From the NCBI GenBank assembly GCA_023053685.1, contig JALIGW010000032.1:4854843-4918842 (forward strand): a stretch of 64,000 nt of DNA. Direction: 5' to 3'. Shown here piece after piece: positions 32,971 to 44,208 of the stretch. A program made the translations under genes and the position numbers. Under the pieces are notes generated by a model that saw only the letters and a list, made by a program, of their open reading frames with translations, ran no database searches and was not told where the DNA came from. Every line of letters starts with the position of its first letter. The stretch's first letter is position 1. Source of the stretch: Diadophis punctatus similis (lineage: Eukaryota; Chordata; Lepidosauria; Squamata; Dipsadidae).

Positions 32971-33461
32971 CCGTATTTTTTGGAGTATAAGACACACCTT
33001 TTTCCTCCCTAAAAGTGGCTGAAAATTTGGGTGCGTCTTATACTTCGAATGTAGCTTTTTTTTCCCCAGCCCTAACTAGGTGCTAACAGATCTTCCCAGC
33101 TCTTACCAGCTTGCAGGCTCTTTCATTGTTACTCTCTTAGAAGAATGTTTTTCTAGCCCTAAGTCTTTGCAGAATTCTTTTCCATTGCTCTACTTGCTCC
33201 GAATAAGTTTTTTTCTAGCCCTAACCAGGTGCCAAAGATCTTCCCAGCTCTTACTGGCTTGCAGGTTCTTTCATTGTTATTCTCTCAGAAGAAGGTTTTT
33301 TTAAGTCCTAACCAGGGGATAAAATAATGTGCTGAAGCTGACCAGACTAAGGATGCTAGCCAGATGAATACCTGGTAGGCAGATTGTTTTCCCCTATTTT
33401 CCTCCCCAAAAACTAAGGTGCGTCTTATACTCCGGTGCATCTTATACTCCAAAAAATACGG
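32971..33461. mobile_element. Mariner-like element
   Basis: The inverted ends start CCGTATTTTTTGGAGTATAA and are flanked by TA at 32969-32970 and 33462-33463. The uninterrupted CR1 sequence has a single TA at this point, confirming a TA duplication. Inside are three related blocks of about 100 bp (CTTCCCAGCTCTTAC). Confidence 0.83.
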
Positions 33462-33594
33462 TAGTTTCCACCCATTGCTTCTTGTGCTTCCTTAGGTGCT
33501 TTGGAGAATAGCTTGACCCCCTCTTCTTTGTGGTAACCCCTCAAATATTGGAACACTGCTATCATGTCTCCCCTGATCCTTCTTTTCATTAGAC

Positions 33595-34178
33595 TTGTTG
33601 TTAGTTGCGAAGTCGTGTCTTACCCATTGCGACCCCATGGACAATGTTCCTCCAGGCCTTCCTGTCCTCTACCATCCCCTGGAGTCCATTTTAGCTCACA
33701 CCGACTGCTTCAGTGACTCCATCCAGCCACCTCGTTCTCTGCCGTCCCCTTCTTCTTTTGCCCTCCATCGTTCCCAGCATTAGGCTCTTCTCCAGTGAGT
33801 CCTTCCTTCTCCTTAGGTGGCCAAAGTATTTGAGTTTCATCTTCAGGATCTGGCCTTCTATAGAGCAGTCAGGGTTGATCTCCTCTCGGACTGACCGGTT
33901 GGATCGCCTTGCAGTCCAAGGGACTCGCAGGAATCTTCTCCAACACCATAGTTCAAAGGCCTCCATTCTTTGGCGCTCAGCCTTCCTTATGGTCCACCTT
34001 TCAGTGCCGTACATCGCAACTGGGAAAACCGTAGCCTTGACTATACACACTTTTGTTGGCAGGGTGATGTCTCTGCATTTTAGTATGCTGTCTAGATTTG
34101 CCATAGCTTTCCTCCCCAGGAGCAAGCGTATTTTAATTTCTTGGCTGTAGTCCCCATCTGCGGTGATCTTCATTGGAC
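33595..34178 (-). mobile_element. BovB/RTE LINE 3' coding fragment
   Basis: The minus strand encodes the C-terminal part of an RTE-clade protein: blocks KVCIVKATVFPVAMYGTERW, ELWCWRRFLRVPWTARRSN and KYFGHLRRRKDSLEKSLMLG, then RRRGRQRTRWLDG, in the usual order. The open frame is 164 codons (33691-34185). Its upstream RT and endonuclease are absent. BovB is known to have spread horizontally among squamates and other animals. Confidence 0.85.
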
Positions 34179-34290
34179 TAGTCACTAGACATACCCAATT
34201 CCAGCAACCAGTTCTTCATACTTTTTAGCCTCCCATCCCTTAATCCTCTTTGTTGCTCTTCTCTGCATGTTTTCCAGAGTCACCTACAGC

Positions 34291-34979
34291 AGTTAGGACC
34301 TCTTCCAAAGCCCCGTTCTCCCTCTTCTGCAGCCACCCCCAAACCCTAGCTTGCTAGGCTGGGCATTTCCTCCCGCCAAGCATTCCCAGAAGCTTCTAGC
34401 AAAGAAATGGCCTCTCTAGGTCTCCCTCTTTTGCCTCGGAGGATCAAAGCAGTGCCAAAGCCACCTCCCGGTTCTGCTAGGAAGGCCTGCCAGGCAGCAG
34501 CAGCTTCCATGCTAAGAAGCTTCCCTTCCCCTGCATCTCCATAGCTGCAGCTGATGGGCGTCAGGCCTCCCCTTTGCCGCCTGGGCTATAAAAAGAGCTC
34601 TTGGCAGAGTTGGCACCCGGGTCCAATGCTGCTGGGGAGGATGGTGCAGCTGCCAATCTGCTCTTGCCTGGAAACTGGGGAGGGGAGTGGGAGGAGGAGG
34701 AGGAGGAGGGTGGGGTGCAGCTGGAGGGAAGGACTCAAAGGGAGAACTTATAAATAGCCGTTTCTTACAGTACATTTTCTAAGTGGAGGTTTCTTCCCAG
34801 GCAGGGAGGCAACACGGTGAGGTTATGTGGGCTGTAAAATTGGGGATGGAGGCTAGATAGGGGCAGGGCGGGATGAACAACAACAAATGATGAGAGAATA
34901 TACCACTATCATTGCAAGTGAGAGTTAGCTGCAAGGGGAAGGGCAGGGTAGACTGGAAGGGGAAGGAATGAAAAAGGAT
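34291..34979. other. Unique-looking GC-moderate sequence with a TATA-like motif
   Basis: GGGCTATAAAAAGAGC at about 34584-34600 follows a GC-rich stretch with CAGCTG. A second TATAAATAG lies at about 34748. It looks promoter-like by composition, but no exon follows that I can recognise. Confidence 0.3.
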
Positions 34980-35432
34980 TCATGAAAGGAGGAGGAAAGG
35001 AAGAGGAGGGGGAGGGAGGAGGAGGGGAGAGGGAAAAGAGGGGGAGGGAAAGGGGGGAAGGTGGAGAAAGAAGAAAAGGAGGTAGGGAGAGGAAGGAGGA
35101 AGAGAGGAGCAGAATAAGAAGAAAATAAGAGTAAGAGTAAGAGTAAGAAGAAGAAGAGTAAGAAGAAGAGTAAGAGGAAGAGGAAGAGGAAGAAGAAGAA
35201 GAAGAAGAAGAAGAAGAAGAAGAAGAAGAAGAAGAAGAAGAAGAAGAAGAAGAAGAAGAAGAAGAAGAAGAAGAAGAAGAGGAGGAGAAGGAGGAGGAGG
35301 AGGAGGAGGAGGAGGAGGAGGAGGAGGAGGAGGAGGAGGAGGAAGAAGAAGAAGAAAAAGAGGAAGAGGAAGAGGAAGAGGAAGAGGAAGAGGGAAGGAG
35401 GAGGAGGAGGAGGAGGAGAGGAAGAAGAAGAA
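34980..35432. repeat. Polypurine tract with (GAA)n and (GGA)n
   Basis: About 450 bp is almost pure A/G, including about 35 uninterrupted GAA units (about 35190-35280) followed by about 20 GGA units. Confidence 0.93.
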
Positions 35433-36080
35433 TGGAATCAGGAAGGTTATCTCACTAGCTGGTTAAAATACTGGCTGGGGATTATGAGAGCTGTGGTGCC
35501 AACCAGTTTAATGATAGGCTGGTAGGCAGCATGACTGCAATGAACTCTAACCAAATCCACCACAACTTTATTCCTTTGACAGGAATGGCTTCAGTCACAA
35601 TATTAACAGCTGGCAGATTATTATTATTATTATTATTATTTCCAATACTGTACAAAGCTTAGCCATACTGAACAAAGCAGAAGACAAAGGACCTATTTTC
35701 ACCCTGTCGTGCATAAAATTCTCCCGAAGGCACGCATGGATGGACGCACGGTCTTCAAAGAGACAGGCCCAGCTCCTTGCAAAGCAAGGTAGACCAAAAT
35801 GGGAGGCAAACATGAACAAGGCCTGGTCAGTATTGAGGCTTCTTGGTTCTTGTCTGGGGCACGGAAAAACCTTTTCAAATCTCTTGCAAAACGGATATTT
35901 CTGCAGTCCAAGAAACCCTATCTGTTATAATACACCTGAATTTCATAGGGAGGCAGGGTTGCTTAGATAGGACAATAATGGCCTTCTCAAAGTTGACCAC
36001 CTGAGGCCATGGACCAAATCAAACCGGAAGCTTCCAGATCAGAACTAAAAACCAGGATATGCAACTAAGGCTCCATTACA
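35433..36080. other. No gene recognised; short (ATT)n
   Basis: An ATT run lies at 35618-35641. Otherwise mixed sequence. Confidence 0.4.
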
Positions 36081-36250
36081 ACCTGTGGACTTCAACTCCC
36101 AGAATTCCCGAGCCAGCCATGCTGGGTCAGGTATTCTGGGAATTGAGGTCCACAGGTTGTAAATGAACCAGGAATTCTGGGAATTGAAGTCCACAGGTTG
36201 CAAAAAGCTCGGGAATTCTGGGAGTTGAAGTCCACAAGTCATAAAGTGGG
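36081..36250. mobile_element. Palindromic MITE with triplicated arm
   Basis: The segment GGAATTCTGGGAATTGAAGT or close variants occurs three times in tandem after one reverse-complement arm, so one arm has been duplicated. Confidence 0.65.
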
Positions 36251-36670
36251 CCAGAGTTATCCACCCCTACTCAACAAGGAAGCCATCAACCCTCAAGGCA
36301 TTTTGTTGCTTTTATGGCTACGACAGCCCTGTGCGTGTTCCGGGTACCTGGCTGGTAAAAAGCGAGGACTCCTTGCTCGCCACACAATTGTCATGGAAAC
36401 TAATGAAAAACTCAAAAGATTCCTCCAAATTATCATTTTGCAGGAAAACAACTCTGGCCCTTCAAAAAAAAAACAACTCTTGCCTTGGCCCTCACTATGC
36501 AAATGATGGGTGTCGTAGAAATCGCGCACAGCAGAAGCCGCACACAGCAGCCATCTGCATGTCTGTCAGTCAGATCGGCCGCCAGTTGCCAAGGGAAACT
36601 CAACAGAAGGAAGAGAGGCATTTCTCAAACACGTCAAGGTTTGTGACATGCTGGGTCTCTCATTTACAAA
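36251..36670. other. No gene recognised
   Basis: Open frames overlap on both strands and none has a known domain. Confidence 0.4.
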
Positions 36671-37032
36671 ACAGGTAGTCCTCGGCTTACAACCATTCGT
36701 TTAGTGACCGGATGAAGTTGCAATGGTACTGGAGAAAAGTGGCTTGTGACCCGGTTTTCACACTTAACGACCTCTGCTGCGTCCCATGGCCCTGTGATCC
36801 AAAATCAGGGCAGCTGGCTTGCGTTTAGGGGAAACACGCAATCAATATTTGTCATCTTCTCACCCAGCTTCCGACAAGCAAAGTCAATGGGATTCGCTCA
36901 ACGACCGTACGATTCGCTTAGGGACCGCAGTCATTCGCTTAACCACGGTGGCAGAAACATCCTAAAACGAGGAAAAACCGACTCAACTGCCTTCCTGAGT
37001 CACGGAAATTCTCGGCTCACCTGCGGACTACT
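36671..37032. mobile_element. TCCTCGACTTACG-type MITE
   Basis: It starts ACAGGTAGTCCTCGGCTTAC and ends near TGCGGACTACTGA. Confidence 0.68.
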
Positions 37033-37039
37033 GAGATAA

Positions 37040-37266
37040 GAGCCATGGGGAGCACAGTGGTTAGAATGCAGTACTGCGGGCTAATTCTGCCGACTGCCAG
37101 CAGTTCGATCCTGATGGGGCTCAAGGTTGACTCAGCCTTCCATCCTTCCGAGGTCAGTAAAGTGAGGACCTGGATTGTTGAGGGCAAGAGGCTGACTCTG
37201 TAAACCATTTAGAGAGGGCTATAAAACACTATGAAGCGGTATATAAGTCTAAGCGCTATTACTCTT
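37040..37266 (+). mobile_element. tRNA-derived SINE (Sauria-like)
   Basis: The head is GGGGAGCACAGTGGTTAGAA. The B-box-like AGTTCGATCC and the GGTTGACTCAGCCTTCCATC body follow. The tail is AGCGGTATATAAGTCTAAGC. Confidence 0.78.
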
Positions 37267-37291
37267 AAAGATCTGGTCCCAAGAATAAGAT

Positions 37292-37540
37292 TGAGCTGAG
37301 ATAGCGCAGTGGTTAAAAGCAGCATTGCGACCTTCAGTTGATTGCTAGTTCAGCAGTTCAGCTGTTCAAATCTCACTAGGCTCAAGGTTGACTCAGCCTT
37401 CCATCCTTCTGAGGTCGGTAAAATGAGGACCCAGATTGTTGGGGGCAATATGCTGAACTCTGTAAACCGCTTAGAGAGAGCTGTAAAGCACTATGAAGCG
37501 GTATATAAGTCTAAGTGCTATTGCTATTGCTATTCTGCCA
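37292..37540 (+). mobile_element. tRNA-derived SINE (Sauria-like)
   Basis: It is a second copy in the same orientation 25 bp after the previous one. It is complete, with a longer head and a TGCTATTGCTATT tail. Confidence 0.8.
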
Positions 37541-37817
37541 GCTTGCTTCTTTCACTCAGAAGTAAGCGATAGGCAGACAACAGAAGTGTTAAGCGACAAG
37601 TGTTTGATTTCACAACAATGAGACAGGACACTGATGTGCCAAAAAGCCCCATGGCTCTGCATAAAGGGGACAATAACACCGCTCAGGCTAATAACACCAC
37701 AATGATATGAAACACATAAATTGCCTTCGACACACCAGAGAGCCAAGTGGGATGTAGCGGTTAAGGTATTGGATGGCGAGCTAGATGGATGCCCCCCCCT
37801 CGGTAACTACAGAAGCC
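37541..37817. other. No gene recognised
   Basis: Short unique-looking sequence. Confidence 0.35.
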
Positions 37818-37825
37818 CCCTAGGC

Positions 37826-37952
37826 CAGGGGTCTCCAACCTTGGTAACTTTAAGCCTGGCGGACTTCAACTCCCAGAATTCCTGGGAATGGCTGGGGAAT
37901 TCTGGGAGTTGAAGTCCTCCAGGCTTAAAGTTGCCAAGGTTGGAGACCCCTG
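37826..37952. mobile_element. Palindromic MITE, complete
   Basis: It runs from CAGGGGTCTCCAACC to GGAGACCCCTG with a perfect 8-bp duplication CCCTAGGC at 37818-37825 and 37953-37960. The loop is very short. Confidence 0.9.
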
Positions 37953-38016
37953 CCCTAGGCGACCCCCACCCAGTTGCTCACTCTCAGTTCAATCTATGCC
38001 TTTTTTTAAAAAAACA

Positions 38017-38075
38017 GATTAACAGAGTTGGAAGGGACCTTGCAGGTCATCTAGTCCAACCCCTCTTTGGCCTTT
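38017..38075 (-). mobile_element. CR1 3' terminus fragment
   Basis: AACAGAGTTGGAAGGGACCT followed by GTCATCTAGTCCAACCCC. Confidence 0.6.
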
Positions 38076-38132
38076 TCAGCTACAGGTGCTCTCTTGAGCT
38101 CTTGAAGGAAGGGCACAAAACAAGCCTCAGGC

Positions 38133-38520
38133 AGGCAGTCCTCGACTTACAACAGTTCATTTAGTGACCGTTCAAAGTTACACCAGCACTGGAAAAAGTG
38201 ACTCACGACCGTTTTTCAAACTTACGACCTCTGCAGCATCCCCGTGGTCAGGTGATTTACGTTCGGATGCTTGACAACTGACTCAAACTTATGAAGGTTG
38301 CCGTGTCCCGCGATCACGGGATCCCCTTTTGCGACCTTCTGATGAGCAAAGTCAATGGGGAAGCCGGATTCATTTAACGACTGTGTGACTAAGTTAACAA
38401 CGGCGGTGATTCCCTTAACAAATGAGAAAAGTCGTTTGAAACTCGCTTAAGAAATTTTCTCACTGAACAACATACATTTGGGGCTCCGTTGTGGCCATAA
38501 ATTGAGGACTACTTGTAAAT
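38133..38520. mobile_element. TCCTCGACTTACG-type MITE
   Basis: Both ends are present (GGCAGTCCTCGACTTACAAC and ATTGAGGACTACTTGTA) with a full-length interior. Confidence 0.75.
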
Positions 38521-38674
38521 AATGAAAGAGAGACTGAGAATAAATCATAAATAATGAGGGAAAGTTGTAAACAATTAAAGAGCCACCGCACTGGTATCAC
38601 TAAAATCCTCCCTCTCTGCTCTCTTCGAAATAAAACATTTTCTGAAATGTTGATTAAAAGAGACTGCTCTAAAC

Positions 38675-38773
38675 CAGGGGTCACCAAACTTGGCCACTTT
38701 AAAACTTGTGGACTAGGGAATTCTGGGAGTTGAAGTCCACAAGTCTAAAAGTTGCCAAGGCTGGAGACCCCTG
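38675..38773. mobile_element. Palindromic MITE, arm-deleted
   Basis: The left arm is shortened. It is flanked by a perfect 8-bp duplication CTCTAAAC at 38667-38674 and 38774-38781. Confidence 0.87.
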
Positions 38774-38781
38774 CTCTAAAC

Positions 38782-39107
38782 AGCAAAATCCCAACCAAAA
38801 CACAATTGAGCTGCTGGCAGAATTAGATCACAACCCCTTCTGTGTGAGCCCCAACAGAGGGACCTTTTTCCGACCAAGGCTTCAGAGGAGGTGGGCATTT
38901 TGATATTTTTATTTGGGGCGCCCTGCAAAAGAGCCCCCCCCCCCGACTCGGCTGCCAAAAGCATGTCAGCTTTAGCTGTGCAGCATGTAACCTTGTGAAG
39001 AACACAGAGTTTGAAGACGAAATACACACCAAATTAGACTGATGGGTGTGTGTGTGTGAGTGGGTGGACAGTCAACTCCACCTGCCTTGAAAACCATCAT
39101 CAGCAGT
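38782..39107. other. No gene recognised
   Basis: Mixed sequence with a C run at about 38935 and a short GT run near 39045. Confidence 0.4.
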
Positions 39108-39645
39108 GCAGGCGTTTCTCGATTTACGACAATTGAGCCCCAAATTTCCGTGGCTAAGTGAAACATTTGTGAAGTGAGTTTCACCACCACGATTTTTCTT
39201 GCCACGGTTGTTAAGTGAATCAGTGCAGTTGTTCAGTTAGGAACACGGTTGTTAAGCGAAACTGGATTGACTTGGCTGGTTGGAAGGTCGCAAAAGGGGA
39301 TTGCGTGAAGCCTCTGAAACAGTTGTAAGTACATGCCAGTTGCCAAGCGTCTGAATTTTGATCGTGTGGCCACGGGGATGATGCAATGGTCTTAAATCTC
39401 ACCGGCTCAAGGTTGACTCAGCCTTCCATCCTTCCAAGGTGGGTCAAATGAGAACCCAGATTGTTGGGGGCAATATGCTGACTCTGTAAACTGGTTAGAG
39501 AGGGCTGTAAAGCACTATGAAGCAGTATATGTCTAAGTGCTATTGCTATAAGGGTGAAAAACGGTCCTAAACTGCATTTTTTCAGTACTGTTGTAATTTC
39601 CGACACTAAACGAATGATCGTAAGGCGAAGAATACCTGTTTTGCT
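39108..39645. mobile_element. TCCTCGACTTACG-type MITE split by a SINE
   Basis: MITE sequence runs to about 39389 (GATGATGCAATGGTCTTAA) and resumes at about 39551 (AAAAACGGTCCTAAACTGC). The 39390-39549 gap is a 5'-truncated SINE in plus orientation (TCACCGGCTCAAGGTTGACT onward). Confidence 0.72.
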
Positions 39646-40224
39646 CAAATTTTTCCATTTCCAGAATAATTAAACATTTCCGTCAGCAAGAATCTACCAT
39701 GGAAACTCAGGCAGTTCCATGCCTAGCCGAGATAAGAATTACAACTGGGGGAAATTTTGGGTATTTGAGTAAGACTCCCCTTTTATCTACTATCTCACCA
39801 GCTTTCTCTCCAAGGCTGAAAGAGATGAAGCTGTCTGCTGGGACACAGAAGCCCGGCCCTCTTTGTTGACCCTCTCTGGTGTACTAAAGATGTACTGGTT
39901 TAAAGAAAAACAAATTGAGTTTTAAAAAGGATGTTTGTAAAAGATTTTTTAAAAAAATATTATTCTATAAGGGTAGGTTTGGAGGGAGGGAAGCTAAATT
40001 TAATACTGAAGTTCAAAGCCCGCATGTTAAGAAATTAAAGAAAGTTAGAAAGTTTTGATTTTAGAAACGTGTTTAAAAGAAAAGCTTTTGGTGTTTTAGA
40101 AAGGGTGGGTGAGGGAAAAAAGAGCATTTACCCCTGTAAGAATCTGAAAGAATACAGTGAACCTTGTTAATAAAAATGGTGATAGTTCGTGAAGGTTATT
40201 TAGGTGCAAATAGAAATACATACT
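39646..40224. other. No gene recognised
   Basis: A/T-rich sequence next to an L1 end. Part of it may be diverged L1 sequence, which I cannot confirm. Confidence 0.35.
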
Positions 40225-40790
40225 ATTTCATGCAAAAAGAGCAGGGCACCTTCTTTCATATGTGGTGGTTGTGTCCCAAAGCGAAAAAATATTGGATAAA
40301 GATATACCACTGGTTACAAGAAATTGTGGACTCATCAGTAGAAGAATATACGGCGGAACTTTTTCTACTGGGAATATTCAAAGGACAATATAGCCAAAGC
40401 ATCAAATACCTAATCCTCCACATCACTACGGCAGCCAGAATTGTGTATGCACAAAACTGGAAGAATTCCAATATACCTACGGACAGTTCGATAATCAAAA
40501 AAATATACGACTGTGCTGAAATGGACAAACTAACAATTGAACTCAGAGGACAAAAAAATTCAGATTACTACGACGTTTGAGAAAAATGGTACAACTGGAC
40601 TAATAATAGAAATTTGAAGAAACAGTGTGGGACGAGGACACCGGATTAGAAAATATGATAAAATAATGTATAAATTGTATAAATATAGTAGCGATATATA
40701 TAAATGGTGGCAGATCTGTCTACAAATATTGTAATATGTAAAATATGAAAATTAATAAAAAATAAATAAAGAAATAAAGAAATAAATACT
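40225..40790 (+). mobile_element. L1 LINE 3' end
   Basis: The plus frame reads GTFFHMWWLCPKAKKYW, later ELFLLGIF, TAARIVYAQNWK and MDKLTIEL. This is the C-terminal cysteine/histidine region of L1 ORF2. It ends in an A-rich tail (AATAAATAAAGAAATAAAG) at about 40750-40790. It is severely 5'-truncated. Confidence 0.78.
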
Positions 40791-40831
40791 ATTTCCATAG
40801 TAAGGAAGATAAAAGTAGGAATGGAGATAGA

Positions 40832-40950
40832 AGAGAATAGAGCTGGAAGGGACCTTGGAGGTCTTCTAGTCCAGCCCCTTGCTCGAGCAGGAGAACCTAC
40901 ACCATTTCAGATAAGTGGCTGTCTAGTCTCTTCTTAAAACCTCCAGCGGT
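40832..40950 (-). mobile_element. CR1 3' end fragment
   Basis: AGCTGGAAGGGACCTTGGAG through CTTAAAACCTCCAGCGGTGG. Confidence 0.65.
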
Positions 40951-41306
40951 GGAAGAGGAGAATGGATGTAAGTATGTTTTTCACTTGGATATGACTTCTG
41001 GATTTTGTCCTTGTGATGGAGGGGGAAAAAAATGAAACTCTGACTTGGGTTTTGTTGTGTAAAAGCAAAAAGTTGAGGTTGGAATGTTGTAATCTTGTAC
41101 TGTGCTAAAGAGTCTGAAGCCATTGGCTTTTTCTTCCGTTTTTTTCCCTTGTACCTCACATTTTCTTTTCCCCTCTCTTTCTCCTTCCCCTAATTTCCTA
41201 TTTCTATTTTTCTCTGTATTTTATATATAAATAACAATAATAATAAAGATGGCCATCCGCGAGCACTGAAAAAACAAAAATAAAACAGGGGGCTGCTGCC
41301 ATTTCT

Positions 41307-41308
<2 letters not shown>
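40951..41308. other. No gene recognised
   Basis: A/T-rich unique-looking sequence. Confidence 0.4.

Positions 41309-41374
<66 letters not shown>
41309..41374. repeat. (CA)n microsatellite
   Basis: About 32 uninterrupted CA units. Confidence 0.95.
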
Positions 41375-41375
<1 letters not shown>

Positions 41376-41840
41376 CCACCCCTACGCACGCTTGACCCAA
41401 GTCCAGGTTCCCAGCAGCCTTGATTTTCCTAATATGGCAAAGAGAGTGTCAAAATGTTTGGGGAAAAAATCATCGTATCTCAGGAGTTTTATGGTATGAG
41501 CTCTTCAACATTTTTTGCAGAGGCAGCCTGATTTTCAAAAGTAGCTACAGCACATTTGGATAACAACTTTGCAGACTGTAAGTTGTGGAAGGGGCTGCGG
41601 AAATCTAGGTCTTTTGGGCACGCAGAAAATACAGAAAGATTATTTGCTTACGTTTCTGGAGCGTAAACGAGCTGTGGCAACAGCCGTCTTTTTTTCCAAT
41701 GGTTATTTCGTTGAGAATTCTCAATTCAACCCCTACTGAGATTCTGCTTTGACCACAATAAAGTTAGACTCATAACCGTGGCTCAGATCCTATGCATTCC
41801 CTGTAATAGCACTGGTTTTTTTTAAACGTAACGGAATAGC
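41375..41840. other. No gene recognised
   Basis: Mixed sequence without an exon or repeat I can name. Confidence 0.35.
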
Positions 41841-41845
41841 AGAAC

Positions 41846-42644
41846 TGTTGAGAGATGAGAATAAGATCTCATAGAGGCGATTTGGATCTTTGCTTGGAAT
41901 TCAGAGAGTTAGAAATAAAGCCGAGATTAAATAATAGAAATATTTATTTCGGTACAAAAACAATAAATCCTGAATAATTACATCTTTGCTAAGAAAAACG
42001 TGACCGTTCAGGTCAGAGTCAAGTCAAAAGTGATTACCGTATTTTTTGGAGTATAAGACGCACCTTTTTCCTCCCTAAAAGTGGCTGAAAATTTGGGTGC
42101 GTCTTATACTTCGAATGTAGCTTTTTTTTCCAGCCCTAACTAGGTGCTAACAGATCTTCCCAGCTCTTACCTTGCAGGCTTTTTCATTGTTACTCTCTCC
42201 AAAGAATGTTTTTCCAGCCCTAAGTCATTGCAGAATTTTTTTTTCATTGCTCTTTTTGCTCCGAATTAAGTTTTTTTCTAGCCCTAACCAGGTGCTAACT
42301 ATCTTCCCAGCTCTTACGGGCTTGCAGGCTCTTTCATTGTTATTCTCTCAGAAGAAGGTTTTTTTAAGTCCTAACCAGGAGATAAAATAATGTGCTGAAG
42401 CTGACCAGACTAAGGATGCTAGCCAGATGAATACCTGGTAGGCAGATTGTTTTCCCCTATTTTCCTCCCCAAAAACTAAGGTGCGTCTTATACTCCGAAA
42501 AATACGGTAATGGTGGATCAGGAATGTGGACATGCGTACAAGATCATATCACGTGCTCTGCTTGTATTGGAATATACCATAATATTAGAATAGGGGTGCA
42601 TCACCCTGCATAGACATACAACTGACAATATTCACACCGTGACA
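41846..42644 (-). mobile_element. Solo LTR split by a mariner-like element
   Basis: It is the reverse-oriented copy of the 14857-15183 LTR. A perfect 5-bp duplication AGAAC lies at 41841-41845 and 42645-42649. Removing 42037-42507 restores continuity with the other LTR copies. It is itself inserted into a CR1 end. Confidence 0.87.
42037..42507. mobile_element. Mariner-like element
   Basis: The inverted ends start CCGTATTTTTTGGAGTATAA and are flanked by TA at 42035-42036 and 42508-42509. It is inserted inside the LTR. The interior matches 32971-33461. Confidence 0.85.
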
Positions 42645-42649
42645 AGAAC

Positions 42650-43060
42650 GACAGAACGGGAAGGGACCTTGGAGGTCTTCTAGTCCAACCCCCTGCTCAA
42701 GCAGGAGAACCTATACCATTTCAGACAAGTGGTTGTCTCTCTTCTTAAAAACTTCCAGCGTTGGAGCACCCACAACGTCTGGTGGCAAGCTGTTCCAGTG
42801 GTTAATTGTCCTCACTGTTGGGAAGTTTCTCCTTAATTCCAGGTTGCTTCTCTCCTTGGTTAGTTTCCATCCATCGTTTCTTGTCCTGCCCTCTGGTGCT
42901 TTGGAAAACAATTTCACACCCCCTCTCCTCCTCTTTGTGGCAGCCCCTCAAATACTGAAATACTCCTATCATGACCCCCTAGTCCTTCTTTTCACCAGAC
43001 TAGACATACCGAATTCCTGCAACCGTTCTTCATTCTCCAATCTTCAAATATTGGAGGGCT
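42650..43060 (-). mobile_element. CR1 LINE 3' end
   Basis: The blocks run GGAAGGGACCTTGGAGGTCT through GTGGCAGCCCCTCAAATACT to AGACATACCGAATTCCTGCA, in reverse orientation. Confidence 0.8.
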
Positions 43061-43739
43061 GTTATATCGTGTCTGTATGATGCTTTTTCAAAGCACTTTT
43101 CTCCATTGCTGACCAGGAATGATCCAGGGCATCCATCCATCCCATAATGATCGCAAGCAATGAAGCCCGCCTTCCCCAGTGGCTACCTTCCATCACCAAG
43201 CCCTTCGCCCCCATTGGGGTCTGGAGTTTGCGGAAGGAGGGCACGTACGGGCAGCTCAGACAAAGGCGGCATGCTTAGCAGCACAGAGAAGATTCCAGAT
43301 TCAATCAGCATCATTTGCAATTAAAATAGGACGGGGGTGGGGGGGGCAGGATTTCGCTACCCAGGGCGTTTGAACGCTGCTGGTGTCATTTGGCGCAACA
43401 GGAACTAATGGCCTGACAAGGTGTATAAATGTGATCTATCATCAAATCAATGCCGATTTGAATTGGTAATCCCCTGGAAAGGGATCGGGGCAGGAGTTGG
43501 CTCTGCCAGGGCTGTGAAACACTTAAGAGAGGAGACAGGCTAGAGAGAATCCCAAGTAGCTAATTAGATAATGGAGCGCTCTCGGGGGACCCGGAGAAGG
43601 AGTGAGAATCTATGGAGTAAAGGGCTGTGAAGATAAAAAACGCTCCCTTATGCAAGATCAAGAACCAGGGTAGCTAACTGCAGGCAAAACAAAAGAGGAT
43701 CACGGGAAGCTTTATACTGCACTGGTAAGGCCACCCTTC
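43061..43739. other. No gene recognised
   Basis: Unique-looking sequence. Frames under 85 codons without domains. Confidence 0.4.
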
Positions 43740-43812
43740 GGTCAGAATACAGCTGGAAGGGACCTCGGAGGTCTTCTAGTCCAACCCCCTGCTCAAGCAG
43801 GAGACCCTATAC

Positions 43813-44174
43813 CAGCGGGGTCAAATTCAATTTCATTGAGGGCCAGCATCAAGGTTGTGTTTGACCTTGGCTGTGGGGGGGAAGGGGGCAGGGGAGCATG
43901 GCCGGCTTGACGTCACTCGTATAGGGCAGGGGGCACCTGTGGTGGCCTGAGCGCTCTGCCAAAGAAAATGGCACTCGGGAGAGCTGCGCGCAGCCCTCCC
44001 GAGCGCCGTTTTTGCTGGCAGAGTTGCAGGAGGCTATCGCAGCCGAAAACGGAGCTTAGTTTTCACTGGCAGAGGCACTGTGGTCCTTTGTTGTTTCCAG
44101 GGCAGCCCTGCGGGCCAGATCTAAACACCCCGTGGGCCGGATCTGGCCTGCGGGCCTTGAGTTTGACACCCGTG
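43813..44174. mobile_element. hAT-type MITE
   Basis: It runs from CAGCGGGGTCAAATTC to GAGTTTGACACCCGTG. The flanks CCCTATAC and CCCTCTAC match at 7 of 8. It contains GGGCCGGATCTGGCC near the right end. Confidence 0.8.
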
Positions 44175-44208
44175 CCCTCTACCATTTCAGACAAGTGGCT
44201 GTCCAGTC

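Larger units (their letters stand above)
32745..34290 (-). mobile_element. CR1 LINE 3' end with two later insertions
   Basis: Minus-strand CR1 blocks occur in order at 32745-32970, 33464-33594 and 34179-34290. The first gap is a mariner-like element and the second a BovB/RTE fragment. The CR1 blocks join cleanly when the insertions are removed. Confidence 0.8.

Noticed and set aside
33691..34185. A 164-codon minus ORF as a possible host gene
   Set aside because: It is the C-terminal part of a BovB/RTE LINE protein.
40164..40580. A 138-codon plus ORF as a possible host exon
   Set aside because: It matches the C-terminal region of L1 ORF2 and ends in an A-rich tail.
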